This document shows positions 11,333 to 22,719 of a DNA stretch of 64,000 nt, one piece after another. The DNA lies in assembly GCA_014155875.1 (NCBI GenBank), contig JACEFZ010011666.1, positions 256,473-320,472 of the forward strand, read 5' to 3'. The stretch is from Cepaea nemoralis (lineage: Eukaryota; Mollusca; Gastropoda; Stylommatophora; Helicidae). A model generated the notes under the pieces. That model was given only the letters and a program-made list of their open reading frames with translations. It made no database searches and had not been told where the DNA came from. The first letter of the stretch is position 1. Each line of letters starts with the position of its first letter. The position numbers and the translations under genes are program-made.

Positions 11333-11677
11333 CTCTACAACATTTCTCTCTAGTCTTATACACCCATGATTCCTCCTATTAATCAGGACTGGCTCAATGC
11401 AGCTTTTAAGTACGCTTTGCCTGACTTCGTTTGACAATGGCATATTCCAGGAAATGATCTTCATCTTTTGGAATATGCTATTGCTTTGGCTAGTCTTTAT
11501 TTAGCTTCATTAATGAATCGTCCAAACGATGTCACTAAAGCAATTTAGTACAATAATGCATGACTTGTTTCTGTGCCGTACTATAATGTATGTTACATGT
11601 GAATATGACGATGGTGATGAGGATGATGAAGACTAATGTACAAACTGAGTTAATTCTGCTGTATATGCGCCATATAG
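11333..11677 (+). repeat. Duplicated intron segment directly before module exon 2
   Basis: Continues the match with 19620-19800: TCTAGTCTTATA, AAGTACGCTTTGCCT, TTTGACAA, ATATTCCAGGAAATG, CTTCATCTT in order. On the minus strand this spells an old LINE remnant with a WNISLSNEERQS-like string (a LINE A-like thumb), so the LINE inserted before the unit was duplicated. The part after 11580 contains a GATGATG stretch also present before exons 3 and 6. Confidence 0.65.
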
Positions 11678-11797
11678 GTTGCATTGTTGGGGACACATGT
11701 CTTCTCGAGGGTTCCGTCCAATATAAGAATGGCTGCGAACGCCACGTCTGTACCAGAACACCTAACAACACAGTGGATATTGTGTTACAGGACAAAA
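11678..11797 (+). CDS. Cysteine-rich module exon 2 of a host gene
   Basis: A 120-bp exon candidate: acceptor (catatag) ends at 11677, donor gtatgt starts at 11798, phase 1-1, open throughout. The module has C-x5-C-x11-C-x4-C with GDTC and EGSVQY, and a tail ending VDIVLQDK. It is closest to module 3 (20228-20347), sharing GDTC, EGSV, NTVD and the donor context gtatgtcag. The intron after the donor also matches those after exons 3 and 7 for about 100 bases. Confidence 0.75.
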
Positions 11798-11945
11798 GTA
11801 TGTCAGTGTGTGTTTTTATATTACAATATCCAAAACATCATCTTTCATCTTCACATCATAAACCAACGTTCTTTGACGATGATGTGTCCTCAACATAATA
11901 TATGATTAACTGCTTATACCGTGGATACTTTCACGTATTTTAATT

Positions 11946-11947
11946 AG

Positions 11948-11985
<38 letters not shown>

Positions 11986-14900
11986 CTTCTTCTTCTTCTT
12001 CTTCTTCTTCTTCTTCTTCTTCTTCTTCTTCTTCTTCTTCTTCTTCTTCTTCTTTAGCGTTCCGAGCCATTGAGGTTCTTTGCTGCAGATACAATCCGTT
12101 TCCATTCGTCTCTCTGGTTGACCTTCTCTTGCCAGTCGTTGATTCCAAGTGCTTGTAGGTCTGTACATGTATTATCTCTCCACCGCCTTCTTGGTCTACC
12201 TCGGGGTCTACGGTCATTTATTTCCTGAGTGTAAGCGAGTTTTGTTTCCCTATTATCTTCCATTCTTTCTATATGCCCCAGCCATTGTAGTCTATTAGCC
12301 TTCATGATACCAGTGATTAGCGGGTACTTAAACAGATCATAAATGTCTTTGTTACTTCTTCTTTTCCACTCTCCACTTTGTGTATCCCTAATGGGTCCAA
12401 AGATGCGTCTTAAAACTTTGTTCTCAAAGGTTTGTAACAAGGCTTCGTCTCCTTTCGTTGTACTCCAGGTTTCAGAGCCATACAGCACAACTGGTCTGAT
12501 CAGTGATTTGTATATTCTGATTTTGATGTTACGAGATAGCGCATTTGATTTTAGTAGATGTTGTAGTTCATAGTATATCTTATTTCCAGAGTTGATTCTA
12601 GTTTGATGTCCTTATGATGTTGGAGCAGTTGAAGATTATACCCATGTATTTGTATGTTCCGTTCTTTTAATGGTCATATTATCTATTTGTATGGTGCCAG
12701 AGTTATTAGCCATTCCTTCTCTTGAAATTACCATATATTCTGTCTTATCTTGGTTGATAACCAGCCCCATCTGTTGGGCTTTTTTCCTTTAAGTGAGTCA
12801 ATATTTCCAATGTCTTTTGTTCACTTTGCCCTAAAATATCTATATCATCTGCATAACCAAGCAGCTTGGATGTTCCTCCAATATCACATTCCTCCTTTAC
12901 CTTCCTTACAACTTTCACTAGAGCCAGATTGAAGAGTAGCGGCGATAGTGCATCACCCTGTTTCAAGCCAGATGTTATTTGGAAAGGATCTGATTTTCTT
13001 GCCTTTATATGTTACAATATTATAAGTATCTTCCATGCATAGTCTGGTCATGTTGATTAACTTCCTTGGTATTCCAAATTCCTGCATAGCATTCCATAGA
13101 CTATTCCTATGGACACTATCATAAGCCTTTTTAAAATCCACAAAAATATTATGGAGATCTCTTTTATATTCCCAATTTTTCTCGGCTATTTGTCGTAGGA
13201 TAAATATCTGATCTATTCTTGATCTTTTTTGTCTAAAACCCACGTGGTAGTCACCTAATATGTCTTCTGAATATCTTCTTCTTCTTCTTCTTCTTCTTCA
13301 GCATTCCGAGCCATTGAGGTTCTTTGCTGCAAATACAATCTGTCTCCATTCGTCTCTCTGGTGGACCTTCTCTTGCCAGTCGTTGATTCCAAGTGCTTGT
13401 AGGTCTGTATGTATATTATCTCTCCACCGCCTTCTTGGTCTACCTCGGGGTCTACAGTCATTTATTTCCTGAGTGTAAGCGAGTTTTGTTTCCCTATTAT
13501 CTTCCATTCTTTCTATATGCCCCAGCCATTGTAGTCTATTAGCCTTCATGATACCAGTGATTAGCGGGGACTTAAACAAATCATAAATGTCTTTGTTACT
13601 TCTTCTTTTCCACTCTCCACTTTGTGTATCCCTAATGGGTCCAAAGATGCGTCTTAACATTTTGTTCTCAAAGGTTTGTAACAAGGCTTCGTCTCCTTTC
13701 GTTGTACTCCAGGTTTCAGAGCCATACAGCACAACTGGTCTGATCAGTGTTTTGTATATTGTGATTTTGGTGTTACGAGATAGCGCCTTTGATTTTAGTA
13801 GATGTTGTAGTGCATAGTATATCTTATTTCCAGAGTTGATTCTAGTTTGTATTTCTTCCCTTATGATGTTGGAGCAGTTGAAGATTGTACCCAGGTATTT
13901 GTATGTTTCCGTTCTTTTAATGGTCATATTATCTATTTGTATGTGGCCAGAGTTTTTAGCCATTCCGTCTCTTGAAATTACCATATATTCTGTCTTATCT
14001 TGGTTGATAACCAGCCCCATCTGTTGGGCTTTTTCCTTTAAGTGAGTCAATATTTCTAATGTCTTTTGTTCACTTTGCCCTATAATATCTATATCATCTG
14101 CATAACCAAGCAGCTTGGATGTTCCTCCAATATCACATTCCTCCTTTACCTTCCTTACAACTTTCTCTAGAGCCAGATTGAAGAGTAGCGGCGATAGTGC
14201 ATCACCCTGTTTCAAGCCAGATGTTATTTGGAAGGGGTCTGAATATGGTTTTAGTATATTTAGTAATACTGCGGATAGTATCTTGTAGCTTGTGGACAGT
14301 AGTGATATTCCTCTATAATTTTCACATTGGAACTTGTCTCCTTTCTTAAAGATAGGTATCGATAATGACTCTTTCCAGTCATGGGGTAATTCTTCTGTCC
14401 TCCAGAATTTTATTATTAGTTCGTATAGTTTTAGATGTAATGCATGGCCACCTGCCTTTATAAATTCAGCAGCAATTCCATCAGTCCCAGTTGCCTTATT
14501 GTTTTTAAGTCGTGTGATTACATATAGGATTTCTTCAAATGTAGGTTCTTCAATTTGTGGTTCGCAAGTTAGAACCTCTTCCTGTGGGAAAATGTTACTT
14601 GGAGCTTCTCAATTTAGTAATTCAACAAAATATTCTTCCCATGTGTTGCACATTTCATCATTGGTATTTATCATATTCCCATTTTTGTCTTTTAAACCAT
14701 ATGGTTTTGTTGGTGCCCTCGTTTCATTAACTTCAGTTCTTTAAAATATTTTCTGGATTCATTTTTCTGGTGATTAGTTTCCATATCTTTGATTATATTA
14801 CTCAAATATTCTCGCTTCTGCTTTTGGACTATTTTTGTAGCCTCTTTACATTCATTTCTATAATGCTCTTCCTTTTGGATGTTATTGATGTCATTTAACC

Positions 14901-15760
14901 ATACATGTCTGGCATTCTTCTTCTTAGTGACTGCTTCTTCACATTTTTGATTGAACCATCTGTTCTTTCTATGCGTGGTTAACACACCGAGACATTCTTC
15001 TGCGGTAGATTGAATTGTATTCTTGATGTTCAACCAAGTTTGGTCAACGCTTTCCTCCAAAGGGTTTTGCAGAGTTTCAAGTTTACATTTTATTTCATCT
15101 GTAAATTTCTCTTTGACTGTAATTTCTTGTAGTTTTTCTCTGTTATATGTTGGGTGTAATCTTTGTAATTTAGTATAGAAAGCTCTCTTAAGCTGTATTT
15201 AAAATTTTGCTCCAACGAGGAAGTGGTCGCTGTGGCACTCAGCTCCTCTATAGCTTCTAACTTGCTGTATGTTTGATGCATTTCTGTTGTTAATTAAAGT
15301 GTGATCTATTTGATTATAGGTTCTCTTGTCACATGATTTCCAAGTTTGTGTATATCCTTTCTTTGTAGTCTGGTACTGCCAATCTGCAGTCCTTTGGCTT
15401 CTGCCAGGTTGATGACTCTCCATCCATTATCATTTGAAGTTGTATGTAGGCTTTCCATACGGGCCACTTTTTTATTAGTTTGCTCTCTACCTATTTTTGC
15501 ATTGAAGTCTCCCAGCACAATCAGGATGTCGTGTTTGGGGGTTTCTTCTATGACATCTTCCAGATCATTATAAGTCTTTTTTAATATCATCTTCTTTCTC
15601 TTCAGTAGGTGCATGCACATTAATCATTTACCTTTTATTCGTAATGTACTAATCCTGTCATTAACAGCTTTAAAGTTTAAAATGTTCCACCATAACTCTT
15701 TTTTGATGACAAATCCTGTTCCTAGTTCATGAATTAGTTGTTTACGTCTGTATTATTCGC
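11946..15760 (-). mobile_element. LINE family C, host copy (interrupted by a younger copy of itself)
   Basis: Minus strand. From about 15760: end of the apurinic endonuclease domain with VLGDFNAKIG (about 15500-15530), then LINQIDHTLI and SDHFLV, a linker, RT motifs TGTDGIAAEFIKAG and CENYRGISLL (14330-14480), an interruption 13275-14238, then HVGFRQKRSRIDQ, VDFKKAYDSVHR (about 13135), LKQGDALSPLLF, LGYADDIDILGQ (about 12850), LYGSETWST, GRPRRRWRD and a 3' (GAA)n tail at 11985-12053 followed by (CAA)n at 11946-11984. Joining the two outer parts gives a co-linear element lacking only the start of the endonuclease. Several stops and shifts make it inactive. A microsatellite 3' tail fits RTE-type LINEs. 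Confidence 0.85.
13275..14238 (-). mobile_element. 5'-truncated LINE C copy inserted in LINE C
   Basis: A 964-bp insertion flanked by the 8-bp direct repeat CTGAATAT (13267-13274 and 14239-14246 on the plus strand). It carries the RT segment from DPFQITSGLKQGD to the 3' end and a (GAA)n tail at 13275-13301. The frame 13298-14215 is open for 305 codons with intact LGYADDIDIIGQ (about residues 38-49), YLGTIF and the GRPRRRWRDN 3' motif. The surrounding host copy carries its own version of the same segment at 12056-12980. This is a plain target-primed insertion, younger than its host. Confidence 0.9.
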
Positions 15761-16170
15761 CATACATGCATCTTCTGTTACATTGTGTTGCTGCTTTTAT
15801 CTTCTAATAATCAAGCCAAAATGTAGATTATCACGTATTTACATGTGTATAACGTCTTACATGTGCCTAAGCCTCTTTCATGTTATTTAGTTTTCACAAT
15901 GTGGTTGTCCATAATATTTCCTTCTTTAATATCGTACTGATAAGCTTTATTAGGTCATGTTGCTTGTTAGATAATTTTCCCGGATTCCCAGTTAAAAAGG
16001 GTTCTAAAAATATGAATTGTTGTTTAATTTGTAATAAAATTCAATGAATTCTTCATTTTGTAAATGTCATATTCTTGGCGCCTTATTATATTGCTTGTCT
16101 CTATTGTAATATACTGTATCAATTGTTGTGTTATCTATGCACTTGGCAACTCAAAACACATGACATAAAC
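15761..16170 (+). repeat. Duplicated intron segment, unit of module 2 (right part)
   Basis: Matches 21580-22040 in order: CATGTG(C/T)CTAAGCCTCTTTCA, the TTTCTTTAATAT block, GCTTGTTA, CCCGGAT, GTAATAAAATTCAATGAA, CATATT/CCATATT, TCTATGTACTTG. Together with 10131-11677 this bounds the duplicated unit around exon 2. Confidence 0.7.
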
Positions 16171-16178
16171 TTATACAG

Positions 16179-16226
<48 letters not shown>

Positions 16227-17000
16227 ACTCACACATCACAAACACACGCATACTTACGTATGTGCATATATACATACATGTCGCGGAATTACTGTAATTG
16301 ACGATACAATGATAAAATAACAGCGACAGCTTGTGTTCAAGGACACAATCAGTTGTAACGTGTACATAAATAAGACCCGACATTGGTCTACAAAAACAGG
16401 CAATCCTTTGATGAGTAGGGGACTGAGGAACATAACAAGTCTCGACAACTGTCTGCACACGGTCGGCATTTCTGTATGATGTGGGTTGTTCGAGAAACGA
16501 ACAATGGCGCCATCAGTCTGCAAGGCGGGAGACAACCTTTGAAGTCGTAAACGGAATGTCTGGACAGACGTCGGATGGATTCTGTGATGTGGGGAAAGTT
16601 CCCCTGGTTCACAGACAGACAGGATTTTTGTTGTACGAGACAAAGTTTTCCCCGATGAAAGCAAATTAGACGGCGAGGTGATTCCAGTCAGTCTAAAAAC
16701 AGGGAGAAAGCCAGACTCTGGACTGATCAGCGTCTAGACTTTGTGGTGACGTCACTCAAGCCCCGATTTAAAACCAGTTGCGGTAAACAAGTTGGAGGGG
16801 GTCAACCAAAGGATTCTGAAGTGTTAAGATCGGCGCAGTATTCCGAGTTGTGTTACATGAGAGAGACTATAATGTCTAAGTGTTGATAGTTATCGGCGGA
16901 CAGATCCAAGCTGTGATTGCATATTTCAATCATCAACCGGAATAGGCATATGGTAGTCTATTAATCATATCTAATTTAGAGTATGATTAGGAATAGAGTA
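16171..17000 (+). other. (AC)n then unrecognised sequence
   Basis: (AC)n at 16179-16230. The rest to 17000 shows no convincing gene; short frames such as 16481-16669 carry no recognisable domain. Confidence 0.5.
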
Positions 17001-17014
17001 CAGTACTGTGCGGT

Positions 17015-17140
17015 GATAGAATGCATTATAGGTGCAGTGCTAGAATTTCTATAAGTGCGGTGATAGAATGTATTATAGGTGCAGCTGCTAGAATGTTCTA
17101 TAAGTGCGATGATAGAAAGTATTATAGGAACGTCGGCACT
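17015..17140 (+). repeat. Short tandem repeat, about 35-60 bp period
   Basis: Two and a half degenerate units around GTGCGGTGATAGAATG and ATTATAGGTGCAG, with the third unit diverged (GTGCGATGATAGAAAG). Confidence 0.75.
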
Positions 17141-18545
<1,405 letters not shown>

Positions 18546-18882
18546 ATGATGATGACCATACATTTCATCCAGTGGGATTGGAGCTGTGGAGCCGTGGGTT
18601 CTAAGATGGCTGATAAGGCCTATTTTGGCTCGAAATGTTCTTTGACAATGTGGAGAAAGAATGCTTCACGTTTTTGGAGGAAGATTTCCTGCAGTGGTTT
18701 TTCTGTCTTGCCTTTTCTTCACAGCGCTTGCAATCCTGGTTGCCTCACACGTGACTGCATGCACCCTTGCGTAATTATGCACGCCATGAATTTCGGTCTC
18801 TGGCTGCAGTCTCCCAGGTGTCATGATGAATTCCAAAAGCATTTAGTGAGATTTTAAGAGAGTCTTTAAAGCGTTTCCTCTG
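18546..18882 (-). mobile_element. LINE A 3' end fragment
   Basis: Minus strand: a FKDSLK...FGI-type segment, WETAARDRNSWRA (about 18775-18815), then a C-terminal zinc-finger-like piece with HCQRTFRAKIGLISHLRTH (about 18590-18650). The same layout ends the longer copy at 44700-44784 (CERTFTAQIGLISHTR). The first cysteine of the finger is changed to serine and frames are broken. It is the last part of a LINE and ends near CATACAT at 18555. Confidence 0.75.
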
Positions 18883-18883
18883 G

Positions 18884-19095
18884 CCACACACACACACACA
18901 CAACTCTCTCACACATACACACACACACACACCCACACACACACACACCCACACACACACACACACACACACAACTCTCTCACACATACACACACACACA
19001 CACTCACTCACACACACACACATTCACACACTCTCACACAACTCTCTCACACATACACATACAAACACACACCCCCACACACACACATACATATA
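18884..19095 (+). repeat. (CA)n microsatellite with CTCT variants
   Basis: Alternating (CA)n blocks and ACTCTCTCACACAT blocks, repeated three times. Confidence 0.95.
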
Positions 19096-19099
19096 TCCA

Positions 19100-19800
19100 T
19101 GCATACGTATATGCTGCAAGTCGATATTGAGGCAGCCATTTTGTAATCGCTATTGCCCATACTTATACTGCTCGATCTCCACGATATCACAGGGCATTGC
19201 TTGTGACCTTGAAATAAGGTTTGACTGTGTCTACACTCTACTCTGCATGTTATAATATAACTTCTGTCACGTAGTGGTTTTCCCTCTTCGAAATATATCA
19301 TACTACACACTAATATCATTTATCAGCGGTCTTGTTTTATTCGAGAACTATTACACGTCCACTCGATCTCTGGGGTAGTGAGATCAAATACTTAGCTTTA
19401 TTTTGATACCGGCGAAAAAGAAAGTTTTCGAGTGAGTCATCCTTCGTCAATCGGACATCGCAAAGAGCTGGCCTTTTGACTACTGTCCTGGCAAAGTTGT
19501 TAAGGAAGAAATCTAACTAATGGTAGTTAAAGCTGATTACCGTTGATGGAAGCTGTCTAGAGAAAGCAAGGTTTACATTTTTATTCTATTAAACCACATC
19601 TCGGCAGCCTCTACATAATTCCTCTCTAGTCTTATAAATCCACGATTCCTTCCACACAACATTACTAGCACAATGCAACTCTTAAGTACGCTTTGCCTCT
19701 CCTCGTTTGACAAAGATATATTCCAGGAAATGTTCTTCATCTTGTGAACTGTGCTACTTCTTGTGCTAAGCTTTAGTTAACTTAATTTTTTAAACTTAAT
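19100..19800 (+). repeat. Duplicated intron segment, unit of module 3 (left part)
   Basis: Counterpart of 10150-10860 plus 11333-11500. It is uninterrupted at the place where the hAT-like element sits in the other unit (10861-11332), so it acts as the empty site. Confidence 0.7.
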
Positions 19801-20085
19801 TATTTAAATTGAAAACGGTTGACCTTACAATGCTGAAAAGGAAATGCTCCGGTGTGTGCATTTTCAATTTACCGTGACTTAAAATTGAGGAAGGTAGCAG
19901 AATTGTATCCGATAAACCACAGTATATAATGTGACGATTAAAGGGCCCATGGGCGTCACTGACGGTCAATTGTGGCGATGTATGGGTCCTTGGCAGAGAA
20001 AGGGTTAATGTATCTTCCATAAGCTGTTATTATACCTATTTAATACACTAATACATGTTTACATTAATGTATTTATCAACTGATG

Positions 20086-20090
20086 ATTGC

Positions 20091-20182
<92 letters not shown>
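20086..20182 (+). repeat. (GAT)n microsatellite
   Basis: About 97 bp of GAT just before module exon 3. A short GATGATG stretch lies at the matching place before exon 2 (11604-11630). Confidence 0.95.
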
Positions 20183-20184
<2 letters not shown>

Positions 20185-20227
20185 AACTTACAAATTTTGT
20201 TTATTCAGCTTTATATTTGACACTTAG

Positions 20228-20347
20228 GTTGCGACGTTGGGGACACATGTATTCCCGAGGGTTCCGTCCACTATACGAACAACTGCGAAATATTTGTCTG
20301 TGAAAGAACATCTGAAAACACCGTGGATCTTATGTTTCAGAAAAAAA
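20228..20347 (+). CDS. Cysteine-rich module exon 3 of a host gene
   Basis: A 120-bp exon candidate: acceptor (gacacttag) ends at 20227 after a T-rich tract, donor gtatgt at 20348, phase 1-1, no stop. Module C-x5-C-x11-C-x4-C with CDVGDTC and PEGSVHY, tail NTVDLMFQ. It is the best-preserved copy of the consensus and most like module 2. The six-residue tail VDLMFQ alternates polar and hydrophobic residues as a beta strand would. Confidence 0.75.
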
Positions 20348-20535
20348 GTATGTCAGAGTGTGCTTTTATACTACAACATCAAAAACATCATCTTGATCAT
20401 CACGTAATGAACCAGCTTGCCTTAACTATACTGTTTCCCCACAAAATATATCAGTTTGTCTTCTTATACCTCCGATACCATCATGCATATTCTCTCGTTT
20501 TTTAACTTCTATATCATTCACCATCCATGTTCCTG

Positions 20536-21484
20536 CAGACACAGACCACCCACTACATGAGGCGCTGGACGCAGTTAAGGGTCAGCGACTGATAAGAGGG
20601 AAATCATGGATGGCTCAGGCTAAGGATGCGATCAGACAGGTGTGCCCCTTGGAGAACATTAGGCGTGGAGAAGAGTGGGTCAGAGTGCCAACGGAGCAGT
20701 CAGACTTGTGCAGAGTTATAATCACATTAAGCCGGGAGTGCAGGGAGTGGCCAGCAGGGGCCACGGAAGTGGAAATCCAGCAACTAATTCAGGACAATGC
20801 TCACTCGAGTGATGTGATTATCTACACAGATGGTTCGGTGTCAATAGGTGAGAGAAGTGGCTGGGGGTTCATAGCCAAAGCTAATGGTCGATGTTTGGGG
20901 CAGGAGAGCCTGGCATATGATACCACAACATCCAGCTTAAGAATGGAAGTGGAGGCAGTCACTGCGGCTCTCCGCTGGATTGAGAATACGACACACACAA
21001 ACATCGTGATTGTAACTGACTCAGAAAGCATGCTGACGAGGGTGAGGACAGGCAGACTTCGTGCGGAGTGGCTTGCTTCGCTTCGGAGGTCAAGGGTGAC
21101 AAGCATCGCCTGGATCTTTTCTCCGGGGCATGCCGGTGTGCTGGGAAATGAACAGGCGGACAGATTGGCTGGCTTTGCAGAACTTGGTGGAGTATTGATA
21201 CATGACAAGGCAGATGTGGTTGCGGCCATGTGGGAGCACGTGCACACCTCGGAGGAGCAAATGGATTACCATGGTCTGGCAAGAATGAGACAACGAGGAG
21301 TGAGGAAGGGATCTGGCCGACGCTCAACGCTCAAAGGAAAGGCGAGACGGACTTATAATCAGATTGCTACTGGTAATATTAGTGTTGGAACTCTTCGCTG
21401 GCTGCTGAGGATGGGGACGGAGCACTTATGGGAATGCCCCGAATGCTGTGATGTCGAATCCTAAATCAATCAATCAATCAATCA
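20536..21484 (+). mobile_element. LINE-I (RNase H-bearing LINE) 3' fragment with target duplication
   Basis: Starts inside the region just before RNase H and ends in (AATC)n at 21462-21484. It is flanked by ATCCATGTTCCTG (20523-20535) and ATCCATGTTACTG (21485-21497), a 13-bp target duplication with one difference. The 3' sequence GAATGCTGTGATGTCG before the tail recurs at 25391-25406. An RNase H after the RT places the family near the I/R1/Jockey-type LINEs that carry this domain; I cannot name the clade. Confidence 0.9.
20610..21464 (+). CDS. RNase H domain of LINE-I (partial ORF2)
   Basis: Open frame of 284 codons, part of a longer polyprotein whose start is lost by 5' truncation (the frame is open from 20536). 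RNase H signature residues are all visible: aspartate in IYTDGSV (about residue 73), glutamate in RMEVEAV (about 113), aspartate in VTDSESM (about 135), and the HAGVLGNEQAD segment (about 172-182). After RNase H a basic linker and a short C-terminal HLWECPECC motif follow. It removes RNA from the RNA-DNA hybrid during element replication. The catalytic set looks intact, but without RT and endonuclease the copy cannot move by itself. Confidence 0.9.
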   Translation: MAQAKDAIRQVCPLENIRRGEEWVRVPTEQSDLCRVIITLSRECREWPAGATEVEIQQLIQDNAHSSDVIIYTDGSVSIGERSGWGFIAKANGRCLGQESLAYDTTTSSLRMEVEAVTAALRWIENTTHTNIVIVTDSESMLTRVRTGRLRAEWLASLRRSRVTSIAWIFSPGHAGVLGNEQADRLAGFAELGGVLIHDKADVVAAMWEHVHTSEEQMDYHGLARMRQRGVRKGSGRRSTLKGKARRTYNQIATGNISVGTLRWLLRMGTEHLWECPECCDVES

Positions 21485-21497
21485 ATCCATGTTACTG

Positions 21498-22719
21498 GTG
21501 TTACATTGTTTTAGTGTTCGATTCTTCCCATAATAAATCAAATATGTTGACCTCCTTATTTTTTTATTTTTGTTTAATTGTAATTTTGTGTAATGCCTTG
21601 CATGTGTCCAAGCCTCTTTCACATTAGTTAGATTTCGCATTGTGGCTAGCCAAGTTATATCTTTCTTTAATATCAGATTAATAGACTTCAGTATGTTATT
21701 ATTGTGTAATGCCTTGCATGTGTCCAAGCCTCTTTCACATTAGTTAGATTTCGCATTGTGGCTGTCGAAGGTATATCTTTCTTTAATATCAGATTAATAG
21801 ACTTCAATATGTTATTTTGCTTGTTAAATTATTGTCCCGGATCCACAGAAATAGGTTATAACTGGCTCGATAAATTATGATATACTTTCTAATGTGTAAT
21901 AAAATTCAATGAAAAGGAATATTTACATACTATATTCCACATTTTATAAAATTAATATTCCGTGTGCCATATTTAGTTGTCTTTCTCTTCTGTAATACAT
22001 TTATCAGTTATGGAGTTGTCTATGTACTTGACATCACACAACTCTGGCTCTCCAATATCATGCATCTCCAAATGGCGGAATTCCTACATGAGGCCAGTTG
22101 TGTAGCAAACGTATCAATGCTTGTTAACTATAATTCCTTATCACTTTTGTGGTGCTCATTGATCCACGTTTCGTCCAAATACACTATGCCATAATTTTAT
22201 TTGCGCATTTACCTTATTTCACGTAGGCTCGAGAATACAGTGCTTCCAACCATAGATAGACCGCCGTGTCTAATTATGGACAATGCATGATATAAATGTT
22301 GTTGCCCATTAAGACAAAATACCTACAGCATCGAGCACAAAGGGAGCAATAAGGATATGGCTCCGAATGGAAAAAAATACCATTTCCAGAAACGCATTAC
22401 TAGCAAGAATTGTTGCCCCTTGTAAATCAGACGACAAATTAGCCAGAAATATCAAATCGACAAGTTGATAGAAGAGCATCGTCATGGGTGCTTGAGACTT
22501 CCGCAGTACCATTCTCATGTTAACCCTATAGAACTTGTGTAAGCTAAACTTAAAGGACAGGTGGCAGCTGACAATACTACATTCAAATTGTCGGACGTCA
22601 AGATACTAAACAAGTCCGCGCTATTAAATATTGATACAAGTTAGTGGGGGGGGGGGGGGGATGTGAGGAAAATGTGTTGAAAGAGGCGGATGACTAATGA
22701 AGAAAGGATGAAAGATTAA
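21498..22719 (+). repeat. Duplicated intron segment, unit of module 3 (right part), with local tandem repeat
   Basis: 21580-22040 matches 15840-16160 of the other unit. Inside it a 116-bp segment is tandemly duplicated (21586-21701 and 21702-about 21815, each starting TTGTGTAATGCCTTGCATG). From 22040 to 22720 I see no gene. A G-run lies at 22645-22660. Confidence 0.7.

Noticed and set aside
20822..21327. Minus-strand frames of 141 and 122 codons
   Set aside because: Antisense to the well supported RNase H frame of LINE-I.
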